64,000 bases of DNA from Botryosphaeria dothidea (Eukaryota; Ascomycota; Dothideomycetes; Botryosphaeriales; Botryosphaeriaceae): NCBI GenBank assembly GCA_011503125.2, contig WWBZ02000001.1, forward strand, positions 1,240,001 to 1,304,000, read 5' to 3'. Both the position numbers and the translations under genes were made by a program. The notes under the pieces were generated by a model. It worked only from the letters and a program-made list of their open reading frames with translations. It made no database searches and had not been told where the DNA came from. This document shows positions 1 to 11,949 of this stretch, in pieces; positions within the stretch are counted from its first letter, which is position 1; each line of letters opens with the position of its first letter.

Positions 1-958
1 TGAGACCTTGCTGGCGGGCCTGTGAGTGTCCGTACCCTTTAGGCTGTAGCAATGACTTGAGCAGCAATGTTGATTAAGCTAAAGATGGCTAAGGCACACT
101 CAAAGGAGCCATTGATCGGCTATGCTGCGAAAATATCACAATGCCATGAGAGTCCAGGTCCCAATCAGGCTTAGCGCAGACTCGGTCAGTTGATCGGCGC
201 CTCCCTCTTTCGCATATAAATATCCCTCTACCCAACGGCCCCAGCCTCTTCTTTCCTCTCTATGCTCTGTAGTAACTGTTCCGTGGTAGTATTTTGTTCT
301 CTGTGGGACAATTTTTGGAATCCCCTCTGGGGGTATGTCTTCTTGCTTTTCGTTGTTTGATGCGCCAGGCGCGTGTCATCGAGGAAGAGCTGCAATGGCC
401 TCTTGGGTTGTTTCGTGCTGGACTCTATGTAAAGGTTATCCAGGCTCGCTATGCACAACCCACTGTCGGTACGATGAACGCGAACGAACATGAGCTGGAA
501 GGTTAGCCGTCCGACAGCTCCTCTCACCAAGTCAAGCCCCAAAGGAGTATCCGCACCGCCTTGAGATCAGGTCTACCCAAGATCACCATTAGCCAACCAT
601 CTCACCTCGTCAATGTCACGTATGGCTGCGCATGTATGAGCTGCCCCAGGACCGAGACTCGACGAGGCTCCTGTTAAGGGCCTCCAAGCCCTCAAGCTTG
701 TGAAATACGGTCCATTCAAGTTCATGTCCATTATCCAACGTTTGTATTAGCCCTGAAGCTCTAGCGTTATACTCATTCCCAACTGCCAATCACCTGCGCT
801 CGAGACAGCAATCCGTCAGTATCCCGCCCTTGTCTCTATCCTCATCCAAGATCCAGCCGACCGGGCAGCAAACCCTCGCTTCGTACGGTCCTGCTTTGCT
901 AGCAATCAGTGCATGTACAAAGTCGCCCCTGTTTAGCGCGTTGGAAACTACTCACTGT
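1..958. other. intergenic, no gene recognised
   Basis: Only short overlapping frames on both strands, none with a recognisable motif or clear splice structure. It may hold the downstream part of the small minus-strand frame that ends at 959, but I could not establish an intron leading into it. Confidence 0.4.
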
Positions 959-1183
959 CTAGCGCCTGAGTGCCGCTATCAGCTTCTTCCTCAGCAGCCT
1001 GACAGCTGCCAGCGCCCGCTCCGACAGGCGCGCAGCCGCCTTCTTGACCCTGACGCGGCGGGACGTCAGCTCGCGCTCACGGCGCAGCAGTCCGGCGTGG
1101 ATGGCCTCCTCGAAGCCGGCCAGGTCAAGGACGCGGCCGCTGCGCGTCTGGATTATTAGGGAGGGGTCGGGTCTGGCTGACAT
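959..1183 (-). CDS. small basic hypothetical protein (possible gene)
   Basis: A 74-codon frame from an ATG at 1183 to a TAG at 959. The protein is rich in Arg, Lys, Ala and Leu, and its second half (from about residue 34) looks like a long basic amphipathic helix. Codons end mostly in G or C, as in the confirmed genes of this window, and that is the main support. I recognise no family. It could be a complete small protein, a first exon, or chance in GC-rich DNA. A possible donor (GTGAGT) lies just after the stop in another frame, so an alternatively spliced longer product cannot be ruled out. Confidence 0.35.
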   Translation of the reverse strand: MSARPDPSLIIQTRSGRVLDLAGFEEAIHAGLLRRERELTSRRVRVKKAAARLSERALAAVRLLRKKLIAALRR

Positions 1184-2254
1184 GATGAGGTGTCGCGAGT
1201 CGGCGTGTGGAGGAGAGGCTGGTGGTTTGTTTGTGGGCGCTCAGGGGAGCTTTTGGAGGCAGCGCGGCCAGTGTGCGTGTCCGGGCGAGAGGGAGGGAGG
1301 ATGGGAGGTGTCTTGCGGCGGTCGCGTTTTGGTGAGCTGGCGCGAGTTGCGGTGTGGGCGTGTCAGTTCGAAAGCTAGGGGGAGGGAGGGGCAGGCCAGC
1401 ACCAATTGCAGTGTAGAAAGTGTGGATTTAGCTTGGACGAGGAGCTCGCGGGGTTGCGAGACTACATGGGTTGCTGGAATATCTGTTGTGGCGCTGCGAC
1501 GAGCGCGTCGCGGCGCTGAAGGGCGACCGCTGCTCACCACCCAGCCATGATTTGCGCGAGGGCGTACGTCGCGCGGAAGAAACTTTCAAAACACCACTCG
1601 GTGGAGTGTCACATCATTCAACGCTGTGTTGGGCGTCCAAGCAGGCGCTCACTGTTGACGGCAAGCGCAACGGGACGGACGATCTAAACATCACAGCGGT
1701 CGCGTCACGGACGAAGACATAGCGACGCGTAAAACATGCAGCATAGTGTGTCCAATTTAAGAGGCTCATCGCAGCATGAGATATGGCGGGCTTGCACGAA
1801 CATTAGCGTGTGGAATCAGCAGTGAAGCGCGGTGGCGCGAGGGCGTACGGGAGACACGGGCGATGCAAAACACCATGACGGCACCTCGAGATGGGCTGTC
1901 TCAACCTCAAGTGCTGCTTGACTTGGGCTCACACACTTGAGCGCACGGAAGACCAACGCAGCTCATGTACTCGATGCTCCAGTCTCTGCTCAACACCAAG
2001 TCCAGTGTAACGAGCGGGCCTCTGCCTCTAAGGATCCAAACACCAAAGAGGGAGAAAACCTGTTGAGGGGTTTTCCTTGAATGGGTAAAAGAAGAGGTGC
2101 GTGAGGAACGAGTAGACGACTGAAGACTGAGCACTGCGTGCGAAGGCCTTGTTACCAATAGAGTCCAAATTCTATTGCGAAGTTGACCACGAAGGCCAAA
2201 GTTATCTAAGGAGTGTGGTTTATATACACGTAGGAGAGTGTCTACAATCTGTTA

Positions 2255-2337
2255 TTGATCTCTTTGATCTGTACTGCCCGTTGAGCAGGAGAGTACGGAG
2301 CATACAGATCAATGTTTGCTTGATCTCATTGATCTGT
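2255..2337. repeat. TGATCT direct and inverted repeat block
   Basis: An 18-bp direct repeat, TTGATCTC(T/A)TTGATCTGT, occurs at 2255-2272 and 2320-2337 with one mismatch. The 10-mer ACAGATCAAT at 2304-2313 is the exact inverse of 2328-2337, so the right copy could form a short hairpin. The function is unknown. Confidence 0.6.
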
Positions 2338-2385
2338 CTCTGGATGCCTGAGGCGTGCGAGATCCAAGGGATCAATTCCTTGACA

Positions 2386-2402
2386 TCACGTGATTCACGT
2401 GA
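2386..2402. promoter_or_regulatory. twin CACGTG palindromes
   Basis: Two copies of the 8-bp palindrome TCACGTGA start 9 bp apart (2386 and 2395). CACGTG is the core E-box bound by bHLH factors in fungi. No gene is confirmed within 1 kb on either side, so a regulatory role is inference only. Confidence 0.3.
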
Positions 2403-4710
2403 CTCGTGGTGGGTCCTCACGGCGCGTGTCTGCGCCCCGCTTGCTTCCTTTCCCATCCTATCCCGACTCTGTGAAGGCTGTGCCGTAACATCCAGCTGAT
2501 CGTAAAGCCTCTTCCTCAAAAGCCTGCTCATGTCAGACAGTCAACGAAAAGAGAGTTCGCATCAGCCCGAAGTAGTGCAATACGAGCGACACTGTGGCCA
2601 GGAGGATGAGCTGAGCTCGGAGCCCCCAGACCCGGTTCCAAAAATTGTAGTGGTCGTGCGTCCCTTGGGATCGCTTCGCCAGAATTACCAGGCGAAAGAA
2701 CAGTTACTACACTTGAATCTAAGCCAAAAGGCAAAGAGAGTTGGAGAAGAAAAAGAGGTGTTTGGTCGAGGGGAGGGGGGCTATTTAAGGACTGAGAGAG
2801 GAGGGCGGAGGTCATTGGCACGGGGCCCGTTGCAGGGGTGTTTTTGTCCGTGTACAACTTTTTGATATCTCATGACATAGATGCTTACTAAATGGGCGAG
2901 GACAGTCACGGGGAGGTTGGAAAAACCGGGTTGTGACCTCATGTGCAGACATGTCCCCCGCGCGCCGGCAGGCAAAAGTACAGCGGCCCTGCCGAAAGGA
3001 GCAACAGCAATGGCCTGGACCCACAAAAAAGACACTCATGGTTCATAAAAGAACGCTAGAGCCATATCTGCCTGGTGCCTGATCATGCAAATGAATCATG
3101 GGCATGTCTGCCATTCACATTCTGGCAGACGCACCAGCTGCTGGTATGTGAATGCCAACACGCCACGGAGAGTTTCGCTCGGTCTGAGCGGCCTGCAAAG
3201 ACCCACACGCCAATTTGGGTAAGCTTGAGATATCCAATGCCGATCTTATGATGTTCTCCAGTGGGGCAGCTTTGAGCGCGGCCAGGCTGGTGGAGCGGCC
3301 ACAGCGGACTTGATATTGCTGCTAGTACAGCGCATCCACCACCACAGTGTAGTTTATGCATGTGTGCTATCTCATTTACGATCGGATTCCCTTGGTGTGG
3401 AAGTCGCTGAGGCATTCCTGCGCTTGCTTTTCTGCGCTGATTTCCACAGGGTGCAGCTTCTGAGTAGGCGATGGCTTTGCGGCCATTCTGAAGATCTTGC
3501 TTGCAGATTGGCGAACGCCATGCAGGCACCACACGGCCCTGAATGATCATCTCAGACCGTTCGTACAGGGCTGCAGGTGTTAAGCCTTTCCCCACGATCC
3601 ATGCAAAGCGCTGACGACAACACTGAAGACTTTTTGGCTATGAACGTAACCCTCAATCTTAACATATAACCAGTAACCATGGAATATATGTAGAATAATG
3701 ATATTTCAACCAATGTAGCAGAAAGTGACACCTTTCTTTCCATGCGCCTCGCCCTGCTAAACGGCCGCACGCGCGCCGGCAAGAATACCACTCCGCAAAT
3801 AAAGCCTCAATTGTTTGTTGCTTGATAGGAAACCAACATTGAGGCTTTTAGATCCTGCAAGACTTTCCATGCCATGCTCAGTGTACTCTCCTTGCTACAG
3901 GCGCATTACTTGAAAACGCATCCATTACTTGCGGCGCAACTCGGCATCAGCCAGCGTCGGACTGTCTACCAGCATTCCCTGAATTTCCTGCCCCAGTGAA
4001 CACTTTTGTTTCCAACAGCATGCCAAATGAGCCTGCGTTTGTTTCGTCTCAAGCGCTGCTCGCAAGCGCTGCGGCGTGTGTTATCAAGTGTTAGATTGCG
4101 GATTTCAGGGAAACGGCGTTCATCATTTGTAGGAGGAGCTGGTGGGATGCCGTTCTCTGAGAAATTGTCGACCGTGGTCAGACTTTAATCGGGATTGGTT
4201 CTAGAGGAAGACTTCTGGTGCAATCAGCATATCAGTCAGGGCTCGCAACAGAAGGGAGACATGGCGCGCCGCATACATTGCACAAACAGTGTCTTTGAAT
4301 TACTAGGAACTGGTGAGGTCTTTCAGGCACTCCTTCAAGCACTTGTAAGAGGCTGGACGGGGTTCGAGGTGATAGTCGAAAGCCAGGCAGGAAGCTGCGT
4401 AGGGAGCTGAGCTCGTCGCAACGCAGTGAGACTGTTGCTAGTACAAGCTGGAGCTAGAACCTGGAAGAATTTTTGGCACTGAGGAGTGGAATGGGGAGGA
4501 CTTGTGGTGTTGCATCTGGTATGAGCGAGACTCGGTGTGGGAGTGTACGGAGCCGTACAACACGCTCGCCGCGCCTGGACGGGCAACGCCATGACCCATC
4601 GCACTTTCTGCAAACCGCACGACCTCTGCAGCATCACCATTCCTCGGCAGTTATGCCACCAACAGGCAGCGAACGAGCTCGTCCTACGTACATCAGCTCC
4701 GAGAGAGCCT

Positions 4711-4750
4711 CGCCCGGCCTCGCCCGACCTCGCCCGACCTCGCCCGACCG
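4711..4750. repeat. 10-bp tandem repeat, four copies
   Basis: The unit CGCCCGACCT is repeated four times head to tail, with a single change in the first and in the last copy. It lies in non-coding DNA and is most likely a small minisatellite. Confidence 0.8.
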
Positions 4751-5180
4751 TCAGCAGCTACCCCTGACCGTGTTCCTCTCGCCCTAGGCCGCCGATTGCA
4801 GATGCACACCATACCCACAGGTTTTCACGTATGCAAAGAAGAGGGAGCAAACCGATTCAGAGAAGGGAGATCCTTTAGTTCTACTGCAGCACCTGGAGAG
4901 ACCCATGCGCACCCGCTCTCGCAACCCTGCATGGTTGCTTCTGCATCGATTGAGAAGTAATTACTGATGATGGCTTGCTACAACGCAGGTAAATACTGCT
5001 CCGCTTGCGAGCTACTCTGGACGTCTTCCTCTACCAGGAGCGACGAATGCTGATCAATTGCTACATGAAGGCGATTTCCACTCAATGCATCTTTCCAGTG
5101 CCAACCAAGAAGGTACCCGAACCGACCTGATACAACCGCCCATGGGGCATATAGATGACAACGGAGGACGTGCTGCGAAA

Positions 5181-5210
5181 CAGGAGATGGCATTGGATGG
5201 CATTGGATGG
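5181..5210. repeat. short 10-bp duplication
   Basis: CATTGGATGG occurs twice in tandem (5191-5210) and is preceded by a partial copy. It is a minor repeat with no evident role. Confidence 0.6.
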
Positions 5211-6092
5211 AGCAGAATGGAAGAGAAGCATGTTACCTAGCGCCAAGCGCCGTGAGCTTCCCCGCGGAGGCCTAGGGACTTCTGGACCCCCAGTGCAAAA
5301 CAGTATGCAAGATACCGACTCGGAACCCTTGTACATGAGGACAGGCATTGTTTTGAGCGGATCTGCGCGCAATTTGGATCGCAGTGTAGGCCGATAGCAG
5401 AGAAGTGGCGAGTCCTGGGGTTGTGTAACCTTGAAGTGATGATATGATTGTAACAGCGGGCAAGGCCAGCTGAACGGTTTCGAGCGAACCGTGGAGAGAA
5501 GAGGACAGAGCAAGTCTTCACGGGACAGTCAAGGATAGCCGATATGCTGGGACGGTTGGAGAGATGTTGCGACGCGGCGCGTTTGCACAAGGCGAAACTA
5601 TTCGAGAAACTGCTGCTGTAGCATGATGAAAGCCGCCTGGAGTTGACGAGCGGAAGAGCATTGAAAGGGGCAGAAGGATCTGCCGCTGATACTGCGTCAT
5701 GGTCCGTTGAGGCTCAGCCAATCTCCGCAAGTTGAACCGGCTAGTGTTTGCAGATGCGCAGAGCTTAGCCATCTGTTCCGCAGCGCTTGGCAGTGGAAGG
5801 GCACGCTGAGAAGCACAAGAACAACATGTCGAGGACGAGGAGCGATGGAGTGCGGTCGTTATCTGTGTATCGGGCCAGGCGGGGGAGAGCTCTGACCAAG
5901 CAGGCTGATCCATGCCGGCCGATGCCCCGCGCTGCTGTGCCCCACTTCCAGGGTCGCTGAGCCTCAGCCTCAATCCCCTCTATCCCGCTCCATCTACTCG
6001 TGTATCTGCCCTCTTCGAAGCCTCAGATCTCTTCGCCCACCCTGACCTCTCCCTGACAGCCGCTACCCGGCACCCCGCCCTTCTCAAACGCA

Positions 6093-7021
6093 ATGGCGCA
6101 TTCGCATTCGCACGAGGGTGTCTCGCACTCGCATGCTGGTGCCGATCACGGACACACCCATGAAATCCTCGACGGCCCCGGCTCATACCTCGGACGGGAG
6201 ATGCCCATCATCGAGGGCAGGCAGTGGGAGGACCGCGCCTTCACCATTGGCATTGGCGGGTAGGTTTGCCATCTCGCCCAGGCCCCGCAGCTCCCGTGTC
6301 GTCTCTGATACGCCTCTGCCATCCATGCTTCGGGTTGCGTCTGCATTGGCTAACAGCTCCGGTGAAGACCAGTAGGATCCGGCAAGACGGCGCTCATGCT
6401 CGCGCTATGCCACGCGCTCCGTGACAACTACAGTATTGCTGCTGTCACGAACGACATCTTCACCCGTGAGGACTGCGAGTTCCTTACGCGCCACAACGCA
6501 CTGCCGGCCGAGCGGATAAGGGCAATTGAGACGGGTGGCTGTCCGCATGCCGCGGTACGTGAGGATATTTCGACAAACTTGGCGGCGCTGGAGGATCTGC
6601 ATCGCGAATTCAAGACGGAATTGCTGCTGATCGAGAGCGGCGGCGACAACCTTGCTGCCAACTACAGTCGCGAGCTGGCCGACTTCATCATCTACGTCAT
6701 TGACGTGAGCGGTGGCGACAAGATCCCTCGCAAGGGCGGCCCTGGCATCACGCAGAGCGATCTGCTCGTCGTAAACAAGACGGATCTGGCTGAAATTGTG
6801 GGTGCTGACCTTGGCGTTATGGAAAGGGACGCGAGGAAGATGAGGTAAGTCGCACGGTTCTTCATTCCCGAAAGGATCCATCTGACCATATTCTTTGCAG
6901 GGAGGGCGGTCCCACCATCTTTGCGCAGGTCAAGAACGGGAAGAACGTCGATCATATCGTCAACCTAATTTTGAGCGCGTGGAAGGCCAGTGGTGCCGCT
7001 GGGGCGTCTAAGAAGGCATGA
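6093..7021 (+). CDS. ureG: urease accessory GTPase UreG
   Basis: UreG is the SIMIBI-class GTPase that couples GTP hydrolysis to nickel delivery into urease in the cytosol. Exons are 6093-6259, 6368-6844 and 6901-7021, with GT-AG introns of 108 and 56 nt, giving 254 residues. Visible motifs: a His-rich N-terminus (residues 3-23, with HSHSH and HGHTH), typical of eukaryotic UreG and likely nickel binding; P-loop GPVGSGKT at 56-63, split across the first junction; the metal-binding Cys-Pro-His at 114-116; ESGGDNL at 145-151; and the guanine-specificity motif NKTD at 192-195. Length and motif order match the family. The first exon was chosen because it supplies the His-rich leader and completes the P-loop. 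No other urease gene is visible nearby, which is normal in fungi where these genes are scattered. Confidence 0.96.
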
Positions 7022-10000
7022 GACGAAGACAATTGGCAAAATGCGTTCTTGAAGATTCAATGGCCCTTGTGGAATATTCTTCGGAGGGTTGTGCAGCTGG
7101 ACGTTGTACAGGCGACGGCAGTCTCGGGAGCAATTCGATAGCTGATGTTGACATCCAATTGGACGTTTTTCCGCTTCGATATTTCCTTTTCCGCTCGGGG
7201 TCCATGTGTCAAAACGTCGCACTGCAGGCCGAGCGCAATAAGAGCTGGCCTCTCTCCCAAGCCTTCGTTAAGGAACCGACAAGCCACGGCGCCATTTCAT
7301 TCAAAACCAGGACCAAGACGTTTCCTATCACGAGGCAACAACATGCCTTGGCATGAAGTGTTCGGATACATCTCGCCGTGAGGGCGGGCAGCGCCGCGCT
7401 TTGGCCAGGTGTCACTGAATTCCTTGCTTGGCTCGGGCGCAAAGCAAATCCAACAACCAGTTTCTTGCCCCTCTCTCCCTTCCTCCCTTCTTTTTTCCCA
7501 AACCCAACCATGTCCACATTCTTGGCTCGAGACCAGACGTCGGAAATTCCTCCGGGAGAGCTGGGTTCATCTTGGCCTACGCAACTACCTTGAAAATTCA
7601 CGGATTCGCGTTGAAGGCCTGTCGACGCGTTGCGTACCGGACTTCTGCACCCCAAGAATCCAAGTCTCCGCACCCCTGAAGGAGTCAGACCATTTTGCGG
7701 AAGCGCATCGCCCGAACTGCAGTGCTCCCGCGCCCTGTCAACAGGACTGGAATCGCAAGCAATAAGGCGTCCCTGGAGGCGGCATGGTCCGCATGCCAAT
7801 CCATTGGCAATCTCTCGATCCGGCGCCCAATCAGCCATCGCCTACTATTAAAGGGTCAAATACGAGTAAAGCTAACTTTCTCATCCAGCTTTTAGATTTT
7901 TGCCAAGGCCAAGCAAATCGTTCAGCGCGGTGAGGCATCCATACGGTTCCCCGCCTGTCTCACGGAAAGCTCGCTCTCCGAAATTTCTTGAGTTCTTCCT
8001 GGCCTGACCGAGCTTAATCTGAGCAACGTCGCATCAGTCCGGGCATCCGGGTGTGCTTTCATCCACAGTGTAAGTATCACGACTCTTGTTGATATTCGAC
8101 GTAACTTTGCATTTTGCCTTGTTGTTAAGGTTCATTTTTCTACCGCGGTTGGCCGGACATTGAGGCCGATCCCTTCGCTTCTTTACGACCGTTCAAGAGT
8201 CACACCATCAGGAAGCTTCCCCCTTAGTTCCACAGCCACAGAATTCCAGAAGAGTTCGAGGCTCCCTCTTTCCTTCCATGGCCAAAGGGGAAAGTAGCGA
8301 TTGACTTGGCATAAACTCAGTGGACGTCTGCCTGAATATCGTTATTCCCACCACGTAGGGCGACCCTTCAGGCACCCGATGCTGATGGTCGAAGTAGACG
8401 CAACGGTCCGGTCAATCGACTACTCGTTGCTTGGCCGACCATCAAACACTTGGCCTGCTAGCACAGCACATCGCGCGCCTCGTTCCTGGCCAAACGTGCA
8501 GCGAGGCAAGCTCCACTTCGGGTCAGTCGGTGTGAGCGCTGCTGTCGCCGCCCGTCTCGGCATCAGACCGCCATGCATCATCGTCGTCGCCGTGCTCGGG
8601 GAAAGCGGCCTTGGTATGCCGAGTTGGCGGCGCAGGAAGCTGGCACGCTCCACCGTCTCTTGGAGGAAAACGTTTCCGCAGATCTCACGTGCCATTATAT
8701 CTGCACGTTGTGCGCGCTTGGTGATTCGACCAGTCCTGCACACTCACGGCAGGCGGCTTTCTTGGCGTGGTTGCGGGCTGGCGGGCTCTTGCAGCTAGCC
8801 CTCATACGATGCGCCGCGTTGTCCGCTGGGCGCTTGTCTTTTTGCAATCGCTCCGCTGCAACGCCACCAAGAGGCCGGCGGAGTCTTGGAAGGACCAAAG
8901 AGGCGGAAAAGAAAAAAGTCACAAGGTGACTCAGTTTTCTCTCCCTCCAAGACTTGCCCCGAGGCCAAGTCCCCCTCCTTCTTGGCGGCGAAGAAAGAGC
9001 CAAGGACGCGCTGGGCCTCACGACAAGTTGAACAAGAATATCCAAGCGAAGCAAAGCCAGCTGAGTGAGAGGATGACGAAGGACACAGTTGCGAGGCGGG
9101 ATAGGCGCGAAATGCCCTCATGCTCGCAGATTGTTCTTCTCGCTCATCCGGCCCATCCGTTTTTGATACTGACGTGACCAGCCTCTTCTATGGGGTTTGC
9201 AGCAATAAGACATTACTCCACACCTCTAGCCAACACCCAAGCACTCCGGCCCTTCTCCTCTCTCGCCTTGACCCGATGCCGGGTGCAGATCGTCGGACAT
9301 GCCCACGAAGCAATCGCATGCGAGCGAACTGCAGAGAGCGCCAGAGAGCCGACAGAATGTCCACCAATCCAACCACCTCCTCTTCTCCATTCGACTAACC
9401 CATCCAGCCTGCTGAGCTACCCGTCTACCCGTTGGCGATCGTCGTTGAAACACAAAAGGCCTGAAATTAGCCTGAGCGCCGCGCTCCCCTGACGTGACTT
9501 GCCCTCGAACAACGTCACACAAACACCACTTTGCGCTGCTACATATGTACGCGCCCGCCGAGCTTCTCTGGCCATGTGTCCAAGCGGTCAGACACCCGAT
9601 CTCGGCGGCAGCCATCCCACTTTCAGACGCTCTTGCGTTCTCGTGCCAAATGCCACGCCGCCCGAGAAGCATCGGCGCGCGACTAATCATCGAGCGGTCT
9701 CGCCTTCTCGGTTTCTTCCCAAACTTACATAGAATGAACACGAATAAAGCCGGTGTCCGGCGGTGGCGTCGCGGCGAAGTGCCGTAAAAGACTCGTTCGC
9801 TTTCTCGGCTATATAATGTACATGCTGCAGGCCAAGGAAGGAAAAACCGGTAGTTTAGAGTTGCGAAGACTGCCTAAGAACAAAGTCAGAATGAGAAGTA
9901 CGAACTGCCGAGCCGTCTGAATCGAACATCATGTTGCGAAGAAAAAAGGCTGTTGGCACTAGTGCACGTATCTTCACCGGATGTGAGAGGGACAATGGAG

Positions 10001-10848
10001 CGCGTCTAAGAGGTCGAAACGAAGCAGCAAAGAGGCTCGGAACATCCGAGACTCTTGGTGTATCTGCAGCCATTTCTTGGTACTTGCATGGTAGAAAGTG
10101 GGGCTGATTACAATCGGTTACATCGATGTACCCGCCTTCTCTGTCCCTCGCTCGTGATGGATAAGATACAAAAAAAACTCGGAAGAGGTCTTGCGAGAGG
10201 AGTCTTTGTTTTGCTCTGCCTGCCGGCGGCTTGATATCGAAGGACGCGTCAAATATGTCTCTGCGCCCGTTTCCTCCGTGAATGTAATGCGTACAAAAAG
10301 TGTTATGAAAATGCACAAAAATTTCAACACAAGCTGGGTATATACCGTTTCCCACACCACTTTGACCCTATCCCACAACCTCCAAAATACCTTTGAACAC
10401 GCGTAGATAAAACAAAATTCCGTTCCCAAGAATCTTCCCGAGTGCGAAGTCTTGGGGGTGCCCAGAAACTCCTGCTATCAAGGAGAAATCGAAGTGATCC
10501 GGATAACTTCATCATAATCGCATCATGGTAGCCAGATCGCGATGAGAGGATGGAAAGTCCGGTTCCGGTAGCGGATGCAGTGGATCCATCCAAGAAAACA
10601 AAAAGTAAAAACGCCGAATCCCTTGCCCCGCTAGCTATGCATCATCAAAAAACAGTAGGAAGAAAGCGCACATAGTCGAATGGTTCCGTGACAGCGCCTT
10701 GGTGGAAGAAGCGGGGTAAAAGTCCCCAAAAAATTACTTCGGTCGCCATGGCCGATTGCGAAAATGTGGTATCGCTTTTGGTGTTGCTCGTGTCGTCGTT
10801 GAGGCGAGATATTTCAATCGCCGTAGGATGGAAATTGGATGTACGTCC
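7022..10848. other. intergenic, no gene recognised
   Basis: About 3.8 kb with many overlapping frames of 60-210 codons on both strands, none with a family motif. Frames at 8301-8798 (plus) and 8420-8743 (minus) overlap each other and neither could be favoured. Pyrimidine-rich runs near 7470-7510 resemble fungal promoter DNA. Confidence 0.45.
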
Positions 10849-11949
10849 TTATCTCAATGCCCGAAGGAGCCAAGACTCCCAGTAGGAACGCACGGCAAGG
10901 ATTGCCTCACGACCGTCGTTGTGACCATCACCGGAGCCCGGGTCACCGATCATGGCAGCGTAGATCCAGAATGATGCGGATATCCAGGCGGCCAGAGCGA
11001 TGCCGATTGCAACGAACGGCGATAGAAGGCAGATGAGGAAGAGGAGCGGAGTGTTATACATGGACGAGAGCGGGGCGCTGTAGATGAGACGAAACTGCAG
11101 GCGCAGCGACGGGCTGAGGAACTTGACCAGTTGCTCGCGGTAGTCGGGCCGCATGCTGCAGAAGCGCAAGGGCTGGAGCAATGCTGCTATAAAGACAGCA
11201 GCCAGAGTCCATAGCGAGATGGCGAAGGAGACGATGCAGGCAAAGCCGGAGAGATGGAGCTGCAGGATTGGTTAGCGTGACGATGCTAGTGGAGAGGATT
11301 GCTGGCCTTGCAGCATTTTTTTTTTCCGGTAAAGACATACGAGGATCTTGAAGGCTTTGTCCTCTAGTTCGGCCTCATCGGGATCGGCAGGAAGGTACAA
11401 ATCTTGCGGAGCACCGTTCACGGGCAGATGATTCCGGCCGGAGCGGCGGCTGTTGGATGCGGGCGAGTAGCACTGCTTCTCCAGGTCCAGCACCATATCG
11501 CGAGAGCTGCGGGGCTGGCTGGTGCGCACGACGGCGGGAACAGGCTGCGACAGCGAGGCCTTTTCATCGTCGTCGGCGATGGGGATGGAATGGACGAGGC
11601 TCTGGCGGGCATCGCGACTGGTATTTGAGTTTGAGCTTGCGCTCTGCGAGTACAGCTGCTTGGGCGAGCCAGGCGTGGAGATGACAGAGTCGTGGCCGGA
11701 GGGTGGGTACACGGCGGGCGCGGGTGTTGGCGAGGAATGCGGCGACCCGGGGCGGCGGGGCGGCGAGGCGTGCGAGGGCTTGTGGTGATGGGCAATCAAT
11801 GCCTTGTCGGGCGCGGGAATGCAGTCGCTCGCGCTCGACAGACTGCTGTGAAGGCTGCTGGGACTGCTGGGCTGCGGGCGATGGGCGGCAGCGAGGGCCG
11901 GGCGGGCTGCGAAGGGTGTCGCGTCTCCGGCGAGCGCCATGGGGGGCAT
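10849..11949 (-). CDS. multi-pass membrane protein, unrecognised
   Basis: Two exons, 11949-11341 and 11259-10849, with an 81-nt GT-AG intron in phase 0, give 339 residues. The first 180 or so residues are low-complexity Ser/Pro/Ala and probably disordered. After the charged segment PADPDEAELEDKAFKIL comes a hydrophobic block starting LHLSGFACIVSF that makes one membrane span. A second hydrophobic pair, about residues 260-300 (including LLFLICLLSPFVAIG), follows a basic stretch. The protein ends in the short motif SYWESWLLRAL. The layout (disordered N-terminus, paired membrane segments near the C-terminus) loosely recalls fungal lipid-droplet or ER-shaping proteins such as the promethin/Ldo group, but I cannot assign a family. 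The gene is well supported because the splice joins two hydrophobic halves in frame. Confidence 0.75.

Larger units (their letters stand above)
1184..6092. other. long intergenic stretch with small repeats
   Basis: No convincing gene in about 4.9 kb. The open frames overlap on both strands and lack motifs. It holds a TGATCT-rich block (about 2250-2340), twin TCACGTGA palindromes (2386-2402), a 10-bp tandem repeat (4711-4750) and a shorter 10-bp duplication (5191-5210). The last few hundred bases before 6093 are pyrimidine-rich and are probably the ureG promoter and leader. Confidence 0.5.

Noticed and set aside
3083..3595. 170-codon minus-strand frame
   Set aside because: No motif, mixed Cys/His content without a finger pattern, and an opposing frame over the same bases.
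9226..9741. 171-codon minus-strand frame
   Set aside because: No motif; competing frames in three other phases; no splice structure.
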